Source of the DNA: Bartonella sp. MM73XJBT.G | Lineage (GTDB): Bacteria; Pseudomonadota; Alphaproteobacteria; Rhizobiales; Rhizobiaceae | Length of the DNA: 47,148 nucleotides | Reading direction: 5' to 3' | Assembly: GCF_028618435.1 (NCBI RefSeq) | Contig: NZ_JAQISW010000016.1 | Location: forward strand, 1-47,148 | Part shown: in pieces, positions 9,222 to 19,227 of the stretch | How the letters are laid out: every line of letters begins with the position of its first letter | Numbering within the stretch: position 1 is the stretch's first letter | The notes under the pieces: model-generated | The model's input: the letters and a program-made list of their open reading frames with translations, nothing else | What the model was told of the DNA's origin: nothing | Databases searched by the model: none | Translations under genes and position numbers: made by a program

Positions 9222-9668
9222 ATGATGGATAATAAGCCAATGCGACCTTCAAAAGCCCCTCACACAGAGCAAAATCCTCAGCCCCAAGATCTCCCCTTAG
9301 ATCCTGCTGTAGAGCGGGTGAGAAAAAAACTGATGGGTTTAATGATGATTTCCGTTTTAATAACGTTGTTCCTCATTCTAACCGTCCTGTTCTTAATCGT
9401 TTATAAAGTTACAACGGGATCAGCACCAAAACAAACAGAGCTCTCTTCCTCCAACAACAAAAATCCATATGTTATCCACCACACGCTCTCTCTACCGAAA
9501 AAAACACAGATTTTGTCGCAAAGCTTGACAGACAACACTATTGTTCTAAAAGTTTTAACCCCGGAGGGACAAACAAAATTTATGATTTACAATTATCATA
9601 CCGGTGCACTAATTGCCGTTCTTTCTATTGAAACGACAGAAGAAATATCAACGACAATACCTCATTAA
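9222..9668 (+). CDS. Single-pass membrane protein, DUF6476-like
   Basis: A 148-residue protein with a proline-rich cytoplasmic N-terminus, LDPAVERVRKKLMGLMMISV leading into one membrane segment (about 36-64), and an extracytoplasmic C-terminal domain of about 80 residues with alternating beta-like hydrophobics (IYNYHTGALIAVLSI). The layout matches the small alphaproteobacterial family I know as DUF6476, whose role is unknown. Start is ATG at 9222 or the next ATG. It may share a transcript with the gene just upstream. Confidence 0.65.
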   Translation: MMDNKPMRPSKAPHTEQNPQPQDLPLDPAVERVRKKLMGLMMISVLITLFLILTVLFLIVYKVTTGSAPKQTELSSSNNKNPYVIHHTLSLPKKTQILSQSLTDNTIVLKVLTPEGQTKFMIYNYHTGALIAVLSIETTEEISTTIPH

Positions 9669-9696
9669 GCAAGTCAATAACATCACCGGCTTACCC

Positions 9697-9802
9697 AGCA
9701 TATTTAAGGGATTTAAACATTTTCCTCTGCTTCAAGATTGACCACTTGGGCGACGACGCGTTTTTCTCTGTATCCCCTCACTTCATCGAGATGAAGGGAA
9801 AA
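9697..9802 (-). pseudogene. Duplicated 3' end of the DUF4167 gene
   Basis: This segment matches about 9925-10033, the stop region and last 30 codons of the neighbouring DUF4167 gene, with a few substitutions and small indels. It lies directly downstream of that gene and has no start. It parallels the truncated kinase duplicate at 2971-3315. Confidence 0.85.
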
Positions 9803-9944
9803 GCTTTCAAACAGTGCATTTCTATTCTTTAAAAAAAAACGGATATTGCCTGTGAAAACTCAAATGAAAGTGTAAGAAACCACACCTATACTCGTCATCA
9901 TACCAACAGCATCATAAACACTTAATACAGCATGTTTAAGGGAT

Positions 9945-10697
9945 TTAAATATTTTCCTCTGCTTCAAGATTGACCACACGGCGACGACGCGTTTTTCTCT
10001 GTATTCCCTCACTTAATCCAGGCAAAGGAGAAGCCTCTTCTGTTGATGTTGATGCATCTCCATTTTTAGAGCTTTCTGCTGTTGTAAGAGAAAGCTCAAG
10101 GGCTGATTCGTCTTGAGTCCGTACCGTACGCCGACGCGGAGAACGACGTGTCTTCTTAACAGGTTCAACATTTTCCTCAGAGCAACTGTTCTCTTGACTC
10201 GTTTTCTCATCCGATAGAGCCTCGACAGCATTTTCACGTGCATCGCCATTTTGTACTTTGACATGTGAACCAAGATCTTTTTTTTGCGACTGTGCCTGCA
10301 ATACATCTGTATCACACGCGACAGCATCTTTTTTTTGATCTTCAGAATCTATTTCACTGCATTCTTGCCCGTTGTTTTCCTCACAATTTTCATCACCACG
10401 GTTTTCATCACGCCGAGCCGATTGGGACATTTGCCCCGCTGCAGCTAAAATAATACGCAAATAGTGCTCAGCATGTTGTAAATAATTTTCTGACATCACG
10501 CGATCCCCGGCACCTTGTGCATCACGCGCAAGACTGATGTATTTATCGGCAATTTGCTGAGCATTCCCTCGAATTTTAACATCCGGACCGCTACTTTCAT
10601 AATTGCGAGATAACGGGTTAGGACCGCGACGATTATTATTGTTATTACCATTATTATTATTGCGACCGCGTACCCGTCTATTTTGTTGTGGCCTCAT
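9945..10697 (-). CDS. DUF4167 domain protein, candidate RNA-binding protein
   Basis: A 250-residue protein. The N-terminal part (about 1-85) is the DUF4167 core: an Arg/Asn-rich opening with runs of asparagine, then GPDVKIRGNAQQIADKY and the helical segment YLQHAEHYLRII. The rest is low-complexity, alternating acidic and basic patches ending in KTRRRRVV, which suggests a disordered nucleic-acid-binding tail. In many alphaproteobacteria this gene follows prfA and prmC; neither is here, so the local order has been rearranged. AAAGGGAT precedes the ATG. Asparagine codons give a GTT-rich simple repeat at 10621-10670 that may be length-variable. Confidence 0.85.
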   Translation of the reverse strand: MRPQQNRRVRGRNNNNGNNNNNRRGPNPLSRNYESSGPDVKIRGNAQQIADKYISLARDAQGAGDRVMSENYLQHAEHYLRIILAAAGQMSQSARRDENRGDENCEENNGQECSEIDSEDQKKDAVACDTDVLQAQSQKKDLGSHVKVQNGDARENAVEALSDEKTSQENSCSEENVEPVKKTRRSPRRRTVRTQDESALELSLTTAESSKNGDASTSTEEASPLPGLSEGIQRKTRRRRVVNLEAEENI

Positions 10698-11777
10698 CTT
10701 TATCCCTTTATTGGAGTGTGTGTCTTAATTGACTCTTCTTCATTGCATTATTTTTTAATAATGCTGATCATGTTTAACATACGCTTATCAAGCTATCCGC
10801 GTTTTGTTTTACTCAAACGAACCCTACTGATATTGATAAAAGCATATATTTTCTTGAAAATCACGAAACAGCAGGGAAATCATAAATCAAAAATTCCCTA
10901 TTTCTCTGTCAACCAGCAGAAACCTAGTGATGTTCACATAAAATGCCAAGTGTTTTTTTTTAAATAAACCATATTTCATTAAAAAAATAATTACCTTGTG
11001 GAAAACAAAAAGGAGAACACACATAGAACATACCTGACAAAGAACAAAAACCTGCCAGAGAACACGGAAAGCTTTCCTTTTTCTGCCCTAAAATCACCTT
11101 TTGCTTTAAAACCACCGCTCCTAAAAACGCTGATATGCCTTCCCCCTCGTGCCCCAAACTCATAAGCACTTCTGCCCGAACAAGTCACTGCGCGAACCTC
11201 TTTATTGTATGAATATAGCCTCTCTTCACCGCTAAAACAACCCCTTGCGAGCGATAATTCACAATCGCTTCACAAAACCCCTTAGATTCTTATAGATAGA
11301 TTAATATGAAGAATTATTCAAGCCCTATAATCACCAAGAGACCACACTCTTCTTTCTCAAACTTACCAACGATCCTCTCAATTTCTATTTTAACCCTATA
11401 GATTTTTAAGTGAACACCCTTCTTCATTGATAACAAATTGAGCCTAAAAGGAAAATAGTTAAATAAAAAACATTAAATTATTTTAAAAAAAACGATCAAA
11501 GGTTACACTTCCTTCAAAATCGGATTCTTCTCAAAAAAAATGTTCCCCCTTAAAGTCTATCAATAAGAATGGCATACCACATTTTTCTCTTATCACACTT
11601 TTCTTATATTCTTGTCTTAATCTAAGAAAATTGGAGAGTATAAAATATACCCATTTGCGCCCCAATAAAGCGCTTTACGCATAAAATACCTTGAAGGTTA
11701 TACCCTTTCAAAGCATCTAGAGCAATATCTTTTAGATAATGGAGATTGATTACCTCACGCTTTTGTTTGTTGCGTTT
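10698..11777. other. Non-coding, AT-rich gap
   Basis: About 1.1 kb with only short, unsupported open frames. I found no repeat shared with other parts of the window, no tRNA-like sequence and no clear terminator. Confidence 0.4.
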
Positions 11778-12026
11778 TTAAATGGGGTCACGACCCTCAC
11801 GTAAAACAGAACGCCACCCTGTTGCCAATTCACGGGCTTGTTTTAAAGAAACATTTCGCAACGCTCCCAAGCCCATTTCGCGACAACGTCCGTGAAGGGT
11901 ATAACGATAAAGCCATTGAGCACCGCCATCTTTACACTTATGAAGTAACAAGCCGGCACCATCACACTATTTGCCAGCTCCCAATGTTGCGAAAGCCCTT
12001 GCATTAAGACGATTCATAAGGACCAT
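11778..12026 (-). pseudogene. Tyrosine integrase N-terminal remnant (DUF4102 arm-binding domain), copy A
   Basis: Reading from an ATG at 12026 with a good AAGGAG, the frame gives about 19 codons ending in TLGAGK, then an in-frame TAG (11967-11969). It then continues, without frameshift, as CDGAGLLLHKCKDGGAQW and MGLGALRNVSLKQAREL to a stop at 11778. This is the start of a P4-type phage integrase; the catalytic domain is absent. The same amber codon occurs in copy B (39456-39712). It cannot encode a working recombinase. Confidence 0.85.
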
Positions 12027-12200
12027 TTTTACTCCTTATCTTATACAAATTTAATCCACACACTCATCCCGCTTGTGATGTGCAAATGAGTGATTTTAAT
12101 TGATGCAACATAAACAGCTTTGAAATGAGAGAATCTTACGTTATTCGGGTCTTTAATTCCATATGAATAACGCTAGATTATCATTATAAATAAATATCTT
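11778..12200 (-). repeat. Dispersed repeat pair, copy A (integrase remnant plus its upstream region)
   Basis: Similarity to 39456-39895 covers the integrase remnant and about 170 bases upstream of its start, including a GAGAGAATCTTAC block and an ATGAATAACGCTA block. The two copies are in the same orientation and 27.7 kb apart, one on each side of the gene transfer agent cluster. Confidence 0.85.
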
Positions 12201-12965
12201 ATAAAAGATCAGAAATGTTTTCTACTCAGTTTTGTCATGTCTATTGATCCATGTTATATCTATTGATCCATTTGTCGTGTCTCTCAACTTAAGTGACCCT
12301 TAAAGGACGCGGATTCTTTCTCCACATTGGTCTGTCAACACTCCGAACTTTTTCAAATTTTTACAACAAATTGACTTATAAAGACCATTCATCTTTTTTG
12401 TCTTAAACTTTTATATTGAGTAAAAAAAACTTATACCGTAGTTTTTTTATCCTCAATCTGTTTCTTTTTGGATCAATCAAAATCATTGACTTGCATGTTA
12501 CACGTAAGGAAAGCATGCGCAGAGTAAAAACAGAGAAAGAAAAAATTAAGGAAGCCTCTTATAGATCGTTTCAAAGGCCAAGCAAAAGCTATCCATAACA
12601 TAAGAATGCCGCTTAGTTTGCACTTTTATGAAACGTGAAAGAAGGAGGATATTTGATAAATTTTATACCCTTCATGCGCACCTTCCCCATTTACCAAAGC
12701 ACCATCGCAAAATGATCTTTCCACACTGTTATTTTTCTTAAATGAAAAGCGCACAGTATGTTTTCCTCAAAACGCACATATCCCTTAAAATACTTTAAAG
12801 AGGCCCCCATGGGCTTATACGATCACGTCTAAATGGACCAGGGCTTGTACAAAATAAACGCATCTTATTGGTATAGAGGTTGTTGGTAATAAAGGCAAAG
12901 AGCAATGAAGCGTTTTTTATCTTTTCATTAAAATTCGCACTCTTTCAATTTTTCGTGTACCCCCC
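12201..12965. other. Non-coding gap
   Basis: Contains two near copies of a short TCTATTGATCCAT motif (12239-12272) and no convincing gene. A 60-codon frame at 12416-12598 has no ribosome binding site or recognisable domain. Confidence 0.4.
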
Positions 12966-13409
12966 CTAAAAGTAATTGCGTTTTCTGCCTTTTTTATTTT
13001 CTTTTTCATTGAGAAAACAATCCCGTAAGAGAAAATAATTTCCATCCCCCGGTCGGACCATTGCCAAACATTGTTTTTTTGTCGTATCAGAAAGCTTATC
13101 CCACATTTCACGAATAGCAAAATAGGCCTCACTTTCCAAATTAAGACAATGCTGATAAACTTCTCTTTTCATATCGGGCATCACGGAAGCAGAAATTTCC
13201 TTGCAATACACACGCAAATCAAAGACAGGAATAGCCAATTCAACAGGCGCTTGTTGTGCTATTTTTTTGTGAGAAGAAAAATAACTGACCGCCTTTGCAA
13301 AAATAAAACACAAAATTACAATACAAAAGAGTATCACACAAACAAAAGCAATCTTGCGATATAATCTTTTAAAATAAGCCTTTTGCCTTGCACGGATTCT
13401 TTTTTCCAT
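12966..13409 (-). CDS. Single-pass membrane protein of unknown function
   Basis: A 147-residue protein: a very basic N-terminus (MEKRIRARQKAYFKRLYRK), one long membrane segment (about 20-45), then a soluble extracytoplasmic domain with four cysteines (near residues 69, 88, 113 and 130) and a basic tail. The cysteines could form disulphides in the periplasm. AAAGGG lies about eight bases ahead of the start codon. I recognise no family. It stands alone in a long non-coding stretch, and an open frame this long in decayed surroundings argues that it is maintained. Confidence 0.6.
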   Translation of the reverse strand: MEKRIRARQKAYFKRLYRKIAFVCVILFCIVILCFIFAKAVSYFSSHKKIAQQAPVELAIPVFDLRVYCKEISASVMPDMKREVYQHCLNLESEAYFAIREMWDKLSDTTKKQCLAMVRPGDGNYFLLRDCFLNEKENKKGRKRNYF

Positions 13410-15136
13410 AAAGACTATACCCTTTAAAATTCCAAGAGAATCTTTTTACAACCCCAAATGATAAAAGCACTTTTTTACACAATACAGGGCATAACAGCAA
13501 ATGATCAATAGACTTAAGGACGCTTTTTCTCTGTAGCATTAATATTTTTACTATTTTTTATCATAGAAAACTCTTATGAAAAATTTTCCTCCTTTATGAA
13601 AAAACAAAGATTCTTCATCCATCGCACTCTGTAAACAATTCGCCTTCGTTAAGACACGTTCCATTTATGGATAAAGAATGTTCATTATTTTGTATGTTGA
13701 ATAAGAAATCTGCCTATCATAGGATTTTCTCATTTCAAATCTGTTTTCCCTGTTATACCCGTAAAATCACTTGATTTAACGTTACAATGCGGAGCTAACG
13801 CATCTATCAAAGACTGTCCAAGAAAGGCATGCCTCTAACCGTCTTAAGTTCTAAGAGCTTTTCGCAATATTATGAGCTAGAAAAGTGGACGCCAGAGCAT
13901 ACTCTTTTTTATGAAACATCAAGAGAGAAGAACCCTATCCATTTTATTCACGTCATGGAGGCTGGTTCCATTCACGCCCCCCTCACGAAATGAGCTTAAG
14001 AGGAGGATAACTCTTTAAGGTTTATCGCACATTGTGGACTAGAAAATATATTGATCTGTTTTCTCAGAGAGGGGTATGATCCCCCAAAGATACGTGAGAA
14101 ACATAAAATGTAAAACATGATCTATTTAAAAGATATGGATCATTTTGAAAGCCGTAAAGCAAAAAGATACTGACAAGACGCGTAATTGTCCGCCTTTACA
14201 TTTTCAATGAAGGCCGTCTCGCCATTTTTAGAAATAAACACCCCATCGAACATATAAAAGCTGGAGTCACGGATAGAGTTGCACCTGTCTTAATCTGAGA
14301 GCTCTTATTCATTTTACTCTCTCTCAAACATACTGTGACATTAGGATTTTGATACTGATTAAAAACAACAAAAAACTGCATTTTCTTAAAAAAAACGCGT
14401 TAAGGTTACAAACAGCAATGAGTTGAAACAACCCGTTTTTTTTCAAACTCGCTGTAAAACAACAATGGCAATATCATTAATAACACTGATCAAAATATTC
14501 ATGCCCATCTCTTGCCTTTAAAGTCCCCTTCCTTCTAGATTTTTTATACCTCTTCTCTTGTATCACCCACTTGTGTCCACCTCTCTTATATCCGATTTTT
14601 GTCTCTACCCCCCTACTGCATAAACTTGTCTCCTCTGCATAAAGATGGAAGGAAAACGTAACAGCGTTTTGGGAGATTTTTTCGTCCAAAGCATAAGACG
14701 TTCTGAAATAAAGATCCTGCTGGCACGTAATGTTTTTTCTGCTGTCGATAAAGTCTTCTTAAAGCACCCCATATTTTCTATCACAAATTATGTAACAAAA
14801 AGAAAAGATACAACAAACAGCGCTTGATGTATTATGGTTCACATGCGTTTCGTTCCCATTTTCGTGATTGACGCACAGAATTCACTTAGACTTTCCCCTT
14901 TGGCTTTCCCCTCTTATAATATCTCTAGAAAAAAAGCTTTATTTTATAAAGTGTTATGGATAAAATATACTCGCAAAGTTCAGTAGATGATGAAAAAAAT
15001 CTTATTTAGATGAAGCTCTACTCCCTCATATTTAACACACACGAACACTCATGTGTAAAATCTTACACGCCTCCTCCTCAAAGGAATATCGCGACAACGG
15101 GAGAAAAGATTGTTGATGTAAAATTCCTCACAAAAT
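13410..15136. other. Long non-coding stretch
   Basis: No gene that I can support on either strand. Short frames at 14196-14381, 14477-14689 and 14645-14827 lack start signals and protein-like features. The stretch is probably decayed coding sequence that I can no longer identify. Confidence 0.4.
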
Positions 15137-15196
15137 TTTTCATACAAAAGATTTTCATACAGGGTGTTTTCATGCAGGGTGTTTTCATGCAGGGGA
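15137..15196. repeat. 15-bp tandem repeat, four copies
   Basis: Units start at 15137, 15152, 15167 and 15182 with the core TTTTCATRCAGGGTG; the first copy is the most diverged. The period is five codons, giving a pentapeptide such as FMQGV on the plus strand and LHENT on the minus strand, in short frames I do not believe are genes. Confidence 0.9.
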
Positions 15197-15601
15197 TTCC
15201 CAAATAAAGGCTTCTCACATAAAAAAAAATAGATTTTCCAATCGAAATCAACAAACTCTATTAAAAACACATTGGCATTGTTCGCCATCTAGCATTTATG
15301 AGAATAATCCCCCCGCCGCTTTCCCCATACTGCTTTCTCCATTGCCACTTTCCTCGTGCCACTCTCAACCCAAAAGGAACAAAGATCCTTTACACTTCAA
15401 CGCCCTTAAAGACAACAAACGTAAAGAAATAAAAAAACACCTGCATTTTTACTTTAAACGCCCCTATTGAGATAAAAATGCCCAAGATTTTAGAGATTTC
15501 ATTGCAAAAGAACGTCACAAAATACAATAATGAGAACAATGAAATAAAGGATCTAAAGCCATCCCCAAAATACAGATCGAGTATTCAGCCTATGAGGCAA
15601 T

Positions 15602-15633
15602 AAAAAAAGCCACACCATTAAATGGTGTGGCTT
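15602..15633 (-). terminator. Intrinsic terminator, minus strand
   Basis: AAGCCACACCA and TGGTGTGGCTT form a perfect 11-bp stem with a TTTAA loop, followed on the minus strand by seven T residues. This is one of the cleanest terminators in the window, yet no gene ends just upstream on that strand. Confidence 0.85.
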
Positions 15634-15679
15634 ATGAATAGAGATATAATTTAAATAACATAAAAAAAGAAATCAATAA
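15602..15679 (-). ncRNA. Candidate small RNA of about 78 nt
   Basis: A promoter-like pair on the minus strand (TTGCAA at 15713-15708, TATAAA at 15691-15686) is followed by an AU-rich leader and the strong terminator. No open frame of any length lies between them. The predicted transcript would be an unstructured AU-rich 5' part plus one long GC-rich hairpin, a form common in trans-acting small RNAs. No known RNA family is recognised, and expression is inferred only from the paired signals. Confidence 0.4.
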
Positions 15680-15685
15680 GCAATA

Positions 15686-15713
15686 TTTATACACAAAACG
15701 TATAGTATTGCAA
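15686..15713 (-). promoter_or_regulatory. Promoter candidate for the small RNA
   Basis: TTGCAA and TATAAA are separated by 16 bases on the minus strand. The region is very AT-rich, so chance matches are likely. The placement directly ahead of an orphan terminator is what gives it weight. Confidence 0.4.
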
Positions 15714-16326
15714 TATTTTTAATTATATTTATAAAACTTATCCAGAGATAAGTATAAAGCCAGAGATAAGTATAAAGAATGAGCAATGAAAGCACTTTTT
15801 TATCTCATTCATCTGAATGAAAAAAAGCCTGTTGTCTCTCTTATCGCTTTAACCATATGAAGAATAATATCTTTTTATTGAAGGAGACCGTTTGCAGTAA
15901 AACAGACTTTAAAAACAAAATATATTTAATAAATCAAACCACTTTGTTGATTTGTCTTAAGAAAACGCACGCGTAAACACTCCGTTTAAGCACAAGGAAT
16001 GATTTATAATGATCGCATCTTAAAGGAGAGATCCAAAGTCATAAGATTTTCTCATTTTCAAACCTATTTTTCTCTAGGCTTCAAAATTTATCTATAAGGC
16101 TTGCCTTATGCACCCTCATCACACGCCCTCACCTTTTTTAAAAAACATCATGATAAACTTTTCTGAAATAATGCTTTTGTTCTTGAAGATGCACGCTCTA
16201 TCAATTTTGACATTTTTAAAAACATTTCAAACGCATAGAAATTCCATACCCCACCGAAAATAGAAATAAGGTTTTTCTTTATCTATACACCTTCAACGCA
16301 GACATATTGCTTATGATCACTCTTTT
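15714..16326. other. Non-coding gap
   Basis: Contains a short direct repeat AGAGATAAGTATAAAG (two copies within 15742-15780) and nothing else I can name. Confidence 0.4.
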
Positions 16327-16569
16327 CTATTTTCGCTTTTTTAAAAAAGAAGCAATACCAAAAGCCCCAGAAAGAAGTCCCTCTAGAATCCAATAGGGAT
16401 GTTTTGACCAATATTGCTGTGTATTTCTAGCGGCTTTATGTATTGTAATTTCTGAAATAAAAGAGCTATAATCTTTTGACAGTCCAAGTATTATCAATTG
16501 TATTGTCAATTGAGAAACAAAACCACTTTTATCGACAGATGATTTTATTTTAATTTCTGATGCATTCAT
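16327..16569 (-). CDS. Small hypothetical protein with a C-terminal hydrophobic segment
   Basis: An 80-residue frame. The C-terminus (about 58-80) is a membrane-like stretch ending in FLKKRK, preceded by an aromatic-rich HPYWILEGL. The N-terminal part is amphipathic. I recognise no family; a small phage-type membrane protein is possible but unsupported. It follows another small gene on the same strand by about 77 bases. The ribosome binding site is weak, so the gene is uncertain. Confidence 0.4.
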   Translation of the reverse strand: MNASEIKIKSSVDKSGFVSQLTIQLIILGLSKDYSSFISEITIHKAARNTQQYWSKHPYWILEGLLSGAFGIASFLKKRK

Positions 16570-16646
16570 CTTAGTCTCTGGTAGGTTATTCCGCCGCTTA
16601 CAATCCTATTCATATTGCTTTGATCATTTTCTTTCACATTTTACTT

Positions 16647-16847
16647 CTATTTGATACCGATAATATCAAGCAGATCTACCCTATCTTCTAAAGCATCCAT
16701 GCGCTTTGAAATTTTTTTCATATCTTTATATGCTTTTTTCAACAATGCGTTCAAAGGAGCATGGCCCATTCTCCCGCTGGCATAAAGCACCACACGAATA
16801 CATTCAGGATCATCAATATCTGCAATAGAAAATGGAAAAAGTGCCAT
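16647..16847 (-). CDS. Small hypothetical protein, phage-like
   Basis: A 66-residue protein beginning MALFPFSIADIDDPECIRVV. I chose the ATG at 16847, not an upstream in-frame start at 16922, because GGGGGAT sits seven bases before it. The second half (about 35-60) is a charged helix with a heptad-like pattern (MKKISKRMDALEDRVDLLDI) that could form a coiled coil. I recall no characterised homologue. The strong start signal and even codon use support a real gene. Confidence 0.55.
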   Translation of the reverse strand: MALFPFSIADIDDPECIRVVLYASGRMGHAPLNALLKKAYKDMKKISKRMDALEDRVDLLDIIGIK

Positions 16848-18222
16848 TATATCCCCCTTTTTGAACAGCTCCATGGAGCATTTGAGTCTTTTTTCCCTTT
16901 GTCCGACTCTTTCATTTTTCATTAAACTGCATTAAACGCTTTTGAAAAAAATTCCTTTATCGGAAGCCTTTACAAAACATTTTTTTTAATTATTTCTGTT
17001 TTCCACCTAAAATGGTGATTTTTCCTCCCTATCCGCCCAACATGCATAATGACATGGCATACTTCGTCGACTTCTTCCAATAGAACAAAGCAAACCTAAA
17101 GCGATCTTTAAACGATAGTCTGGAAACAAACCGGCCTTTTAGTCTAGCGGGATTTTGGACTTTTCCGGTCAAATGCTCTCTATCACCACTTCTCAAAGAA
17201 TTGAGATTTCATGAAGGCTCTCCAAGCAAATCCTCAATGTCACCCACACATAAAAAAACACTCTAGCTTTAACTACTTCTCAAACAAGGATATTTTACGG
17301 CATAACGGGATAAACAATTATCTAACAGATTTTCTCCTCGCACACTCATTCTGTTTTAAAAAAATTGGCTGACAAATACAAAATACCCTCTTTCAAAGAA
17401 CAGTTCAAATTCTCAGCCAAGCGTTATAATAAATCACGAACTTGCTTGCACAAACAAATCACCCGTTTTAAAAGCAAAGAGCGCTTTCTTCATACACTGC
17501 CAAGGGGAAGCCGCTCCATTTCACCTTCCTGTGCCTTAATACATCATATTTGTTGACCGCCTCCCAACATCTTCAAAGGACGAAGATTTTAAACCCCACA
17601 TCAGTTTGTTAACAATCAAACGGCTCTAAAAGGATTTTATCTGCTGATCACTCACTTGCTATGACTCACTTGCCATAAAGCTCTATGAGTTCTAAGCTCT
17701 AGAAATAAGTCCTGCTCTGCAGATTTGCTTATGTATGCATACTGACGAGATATCATTACCTTCAATGATAGCGTTTTAATGATCGTCTTTTATGACTTCA
17801 TAAAAAATTATCTCTGCACTTTTTATCATTACCCATCAAAGCTCTAAACCCACTGCACGAGACGATATATCACGAGCTAATAAGAAAAAGACACGCAAGA
17901 AAGAGAGAGTGGATAAAACCTTTAATTTTTTAGACCAAAAAAAGCAATGAAATGAAGATTTTCTTCTCTCTATGATCCCCTTCCCTCTATGAGCCCCTCT
18001 CATCAATGATGAGAGTCTTGATTTTTTAAAGAGCAATAGGCAAAAAGACCTTATATCTCCAACAAAGGCGGTACAAAAAGTAAAATCATAAAAGAGGAGG
18101 GATCATTTTTTCAGGAGTATCTCACAGCTTTCTGCAGGATAGATTCGATAAGGCTTTTTTTTATAATAGAAGATTTTACAACCCTTTTGCTCTCTCTTTT
18201 ATCTCTCTTAAAGCTTTCACTC
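16848..18222. other. Non-coding gap before the phage-like cluster
   Basis: About 1.4 kb with no supported gene. Frames at 17365-17556 and 17836-18036 lack start signals. This is the downstream end of the minus-strand cluster; no clean terminator with a T-run follows the collar gene stop at 18223. Confidence 0.4.
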
Positions 18223-19227
18223 TCAGGCTTTTATCGCATAAACCACCGCCATATTAACAGGACGTGTTTCATCTCCTCCTGTTTTTTGCAACAAGACCTT
18301 ATGTTCATGCTCTCCGGCGGGATCTGTTAACATATTTTTTCTGAGCAGTACAGATACATACTCTTGAGTACTCCCCCAACCGTGGATTATAAGATTGTTT
18401 TCAGCCTCTGACAAACTATGCTGGTGTTTACCTGCCGAATCTGTTTTTCCTTCATGGGTATGGGCTTTAAAAGATTCTTCTTGTCGACTTCCCAAAAGAC
18501 GTCCTTTATCAAGTTTTTTTCCACTATCGAGCCCCCGTAAAAACATTCCCCGCAAATCGGGAACATTAAATGTTGTTTTCCCATCTCCTTTTCCCCATAT
18601 TTCCCCCAGAACAGCAAAGAGATTGGCATAGCTCTTTCGCGAATATTCTTTCCCATCACACAGCAGCCACCCAGAGGGTATTTTTTCACTCGCAAAAGTT
18701 CCAATAAATCCAGGTGAAAAAGATTCAGGTAAAGGAGGAAAGGGCGGAATTTCAGGAAGTTTTATGGTAGGATTGGTTAAAAACCAACCATCAGCATTTT
18801 TCCCAGCAATATCACGCGTATAGACGAGTTCATAAAGCCCTCCCTTTTGTATTTCTCCCCCCTTTAAAGGCATGATCCCCTCTGGCGTTGCCATATAGGT
18901 TGGTCTTGAGGGTAATTGATTTAAAGAAACATTTGTTATTCCTCTATTGACGCCCTGTGCTTTAAAGCGCACCACAATGCCATCCATATACGTCTCAAAA
19001 AAAGACTTTGTCGCCAAACGAAGGGCTGTTTTTTTATTCTCCCTATCAACCGTAAACTGTGTTTCAATCACGCCCCCATTATCCAACAAATATTCTTTGA
19101 TACGTTGCATCATAGCGCGCGCACTATCATTGACTGAACTTGGCGGTTGCCCTTCAGCCCAGTTTATACTCTCATCAACATAAGCATTTTCTGACGCGAT
19201 GATTGACCAATCATAAATCGAACTCAT
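18223..19227 (-). CDS. Tail fibre/spike protein with tail-collar domain
   Basis: A 334-residue protein. The N-terminal part (about 1-50) resembles phage fibre attachment regions (INWAEGQPPSSVNDSARAMM). A beta-rich middle follows, then a proline spacer (PEIPPFPPLPESF). The phage tail-collar motif covers about 173-235: GFIGTFASEKIPSGWLLCDG, then FNVPDLRGMFLRGLD. The His-rich AHTHEGKTDSAGKHQHSL beyond it is typical of metal-binding collar fibres. It probably mediates recipient cell binding. The ATG at 19227 overlaps the preceding stop as ATGA; a GTG three codons earlier is an alternative. Confidence 0.85.
   Translation of the reverse strand: MSSIYDWSIIASENAYVDESINWAEGQPPSSVNDSARAMMQRIKEYLLDNGGVIETQFTVDRENKKTALRLATKSFFETYMDGIVVRFKAQGVNRGITNVSLNQLPSRPTYMATPEGIMPLKGGEIQKGGLYELVYTRDIAGKNADGWFLTNPTIKLPEIPPFPPLPESFSPGFIGTFASEKIPSGWLLCDGKEYSRKSYANLFAVLGEIWGKGDGKTTFNVPDLRGMFLRGLDSGKKLDKGRLLGSRQEESFKAHTHEGKTDSAGKHQHSLSEAENNLIIHGWGSTQEYVSVLLRKNMLTDPAGEHEHKVLLQKTGGDETRPVNMAVVYAIKA

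Noticed and set aside
14196..14827. Three short frames in the long gap
   Set aside because: Translations look random, start signals are absent and codon use is unlike neighbouring genes.
17836..18036. 66-codon minus-strand frame
   Set aside because: No ribosome binding site, basic low-complexity translation and no recognisable feature.
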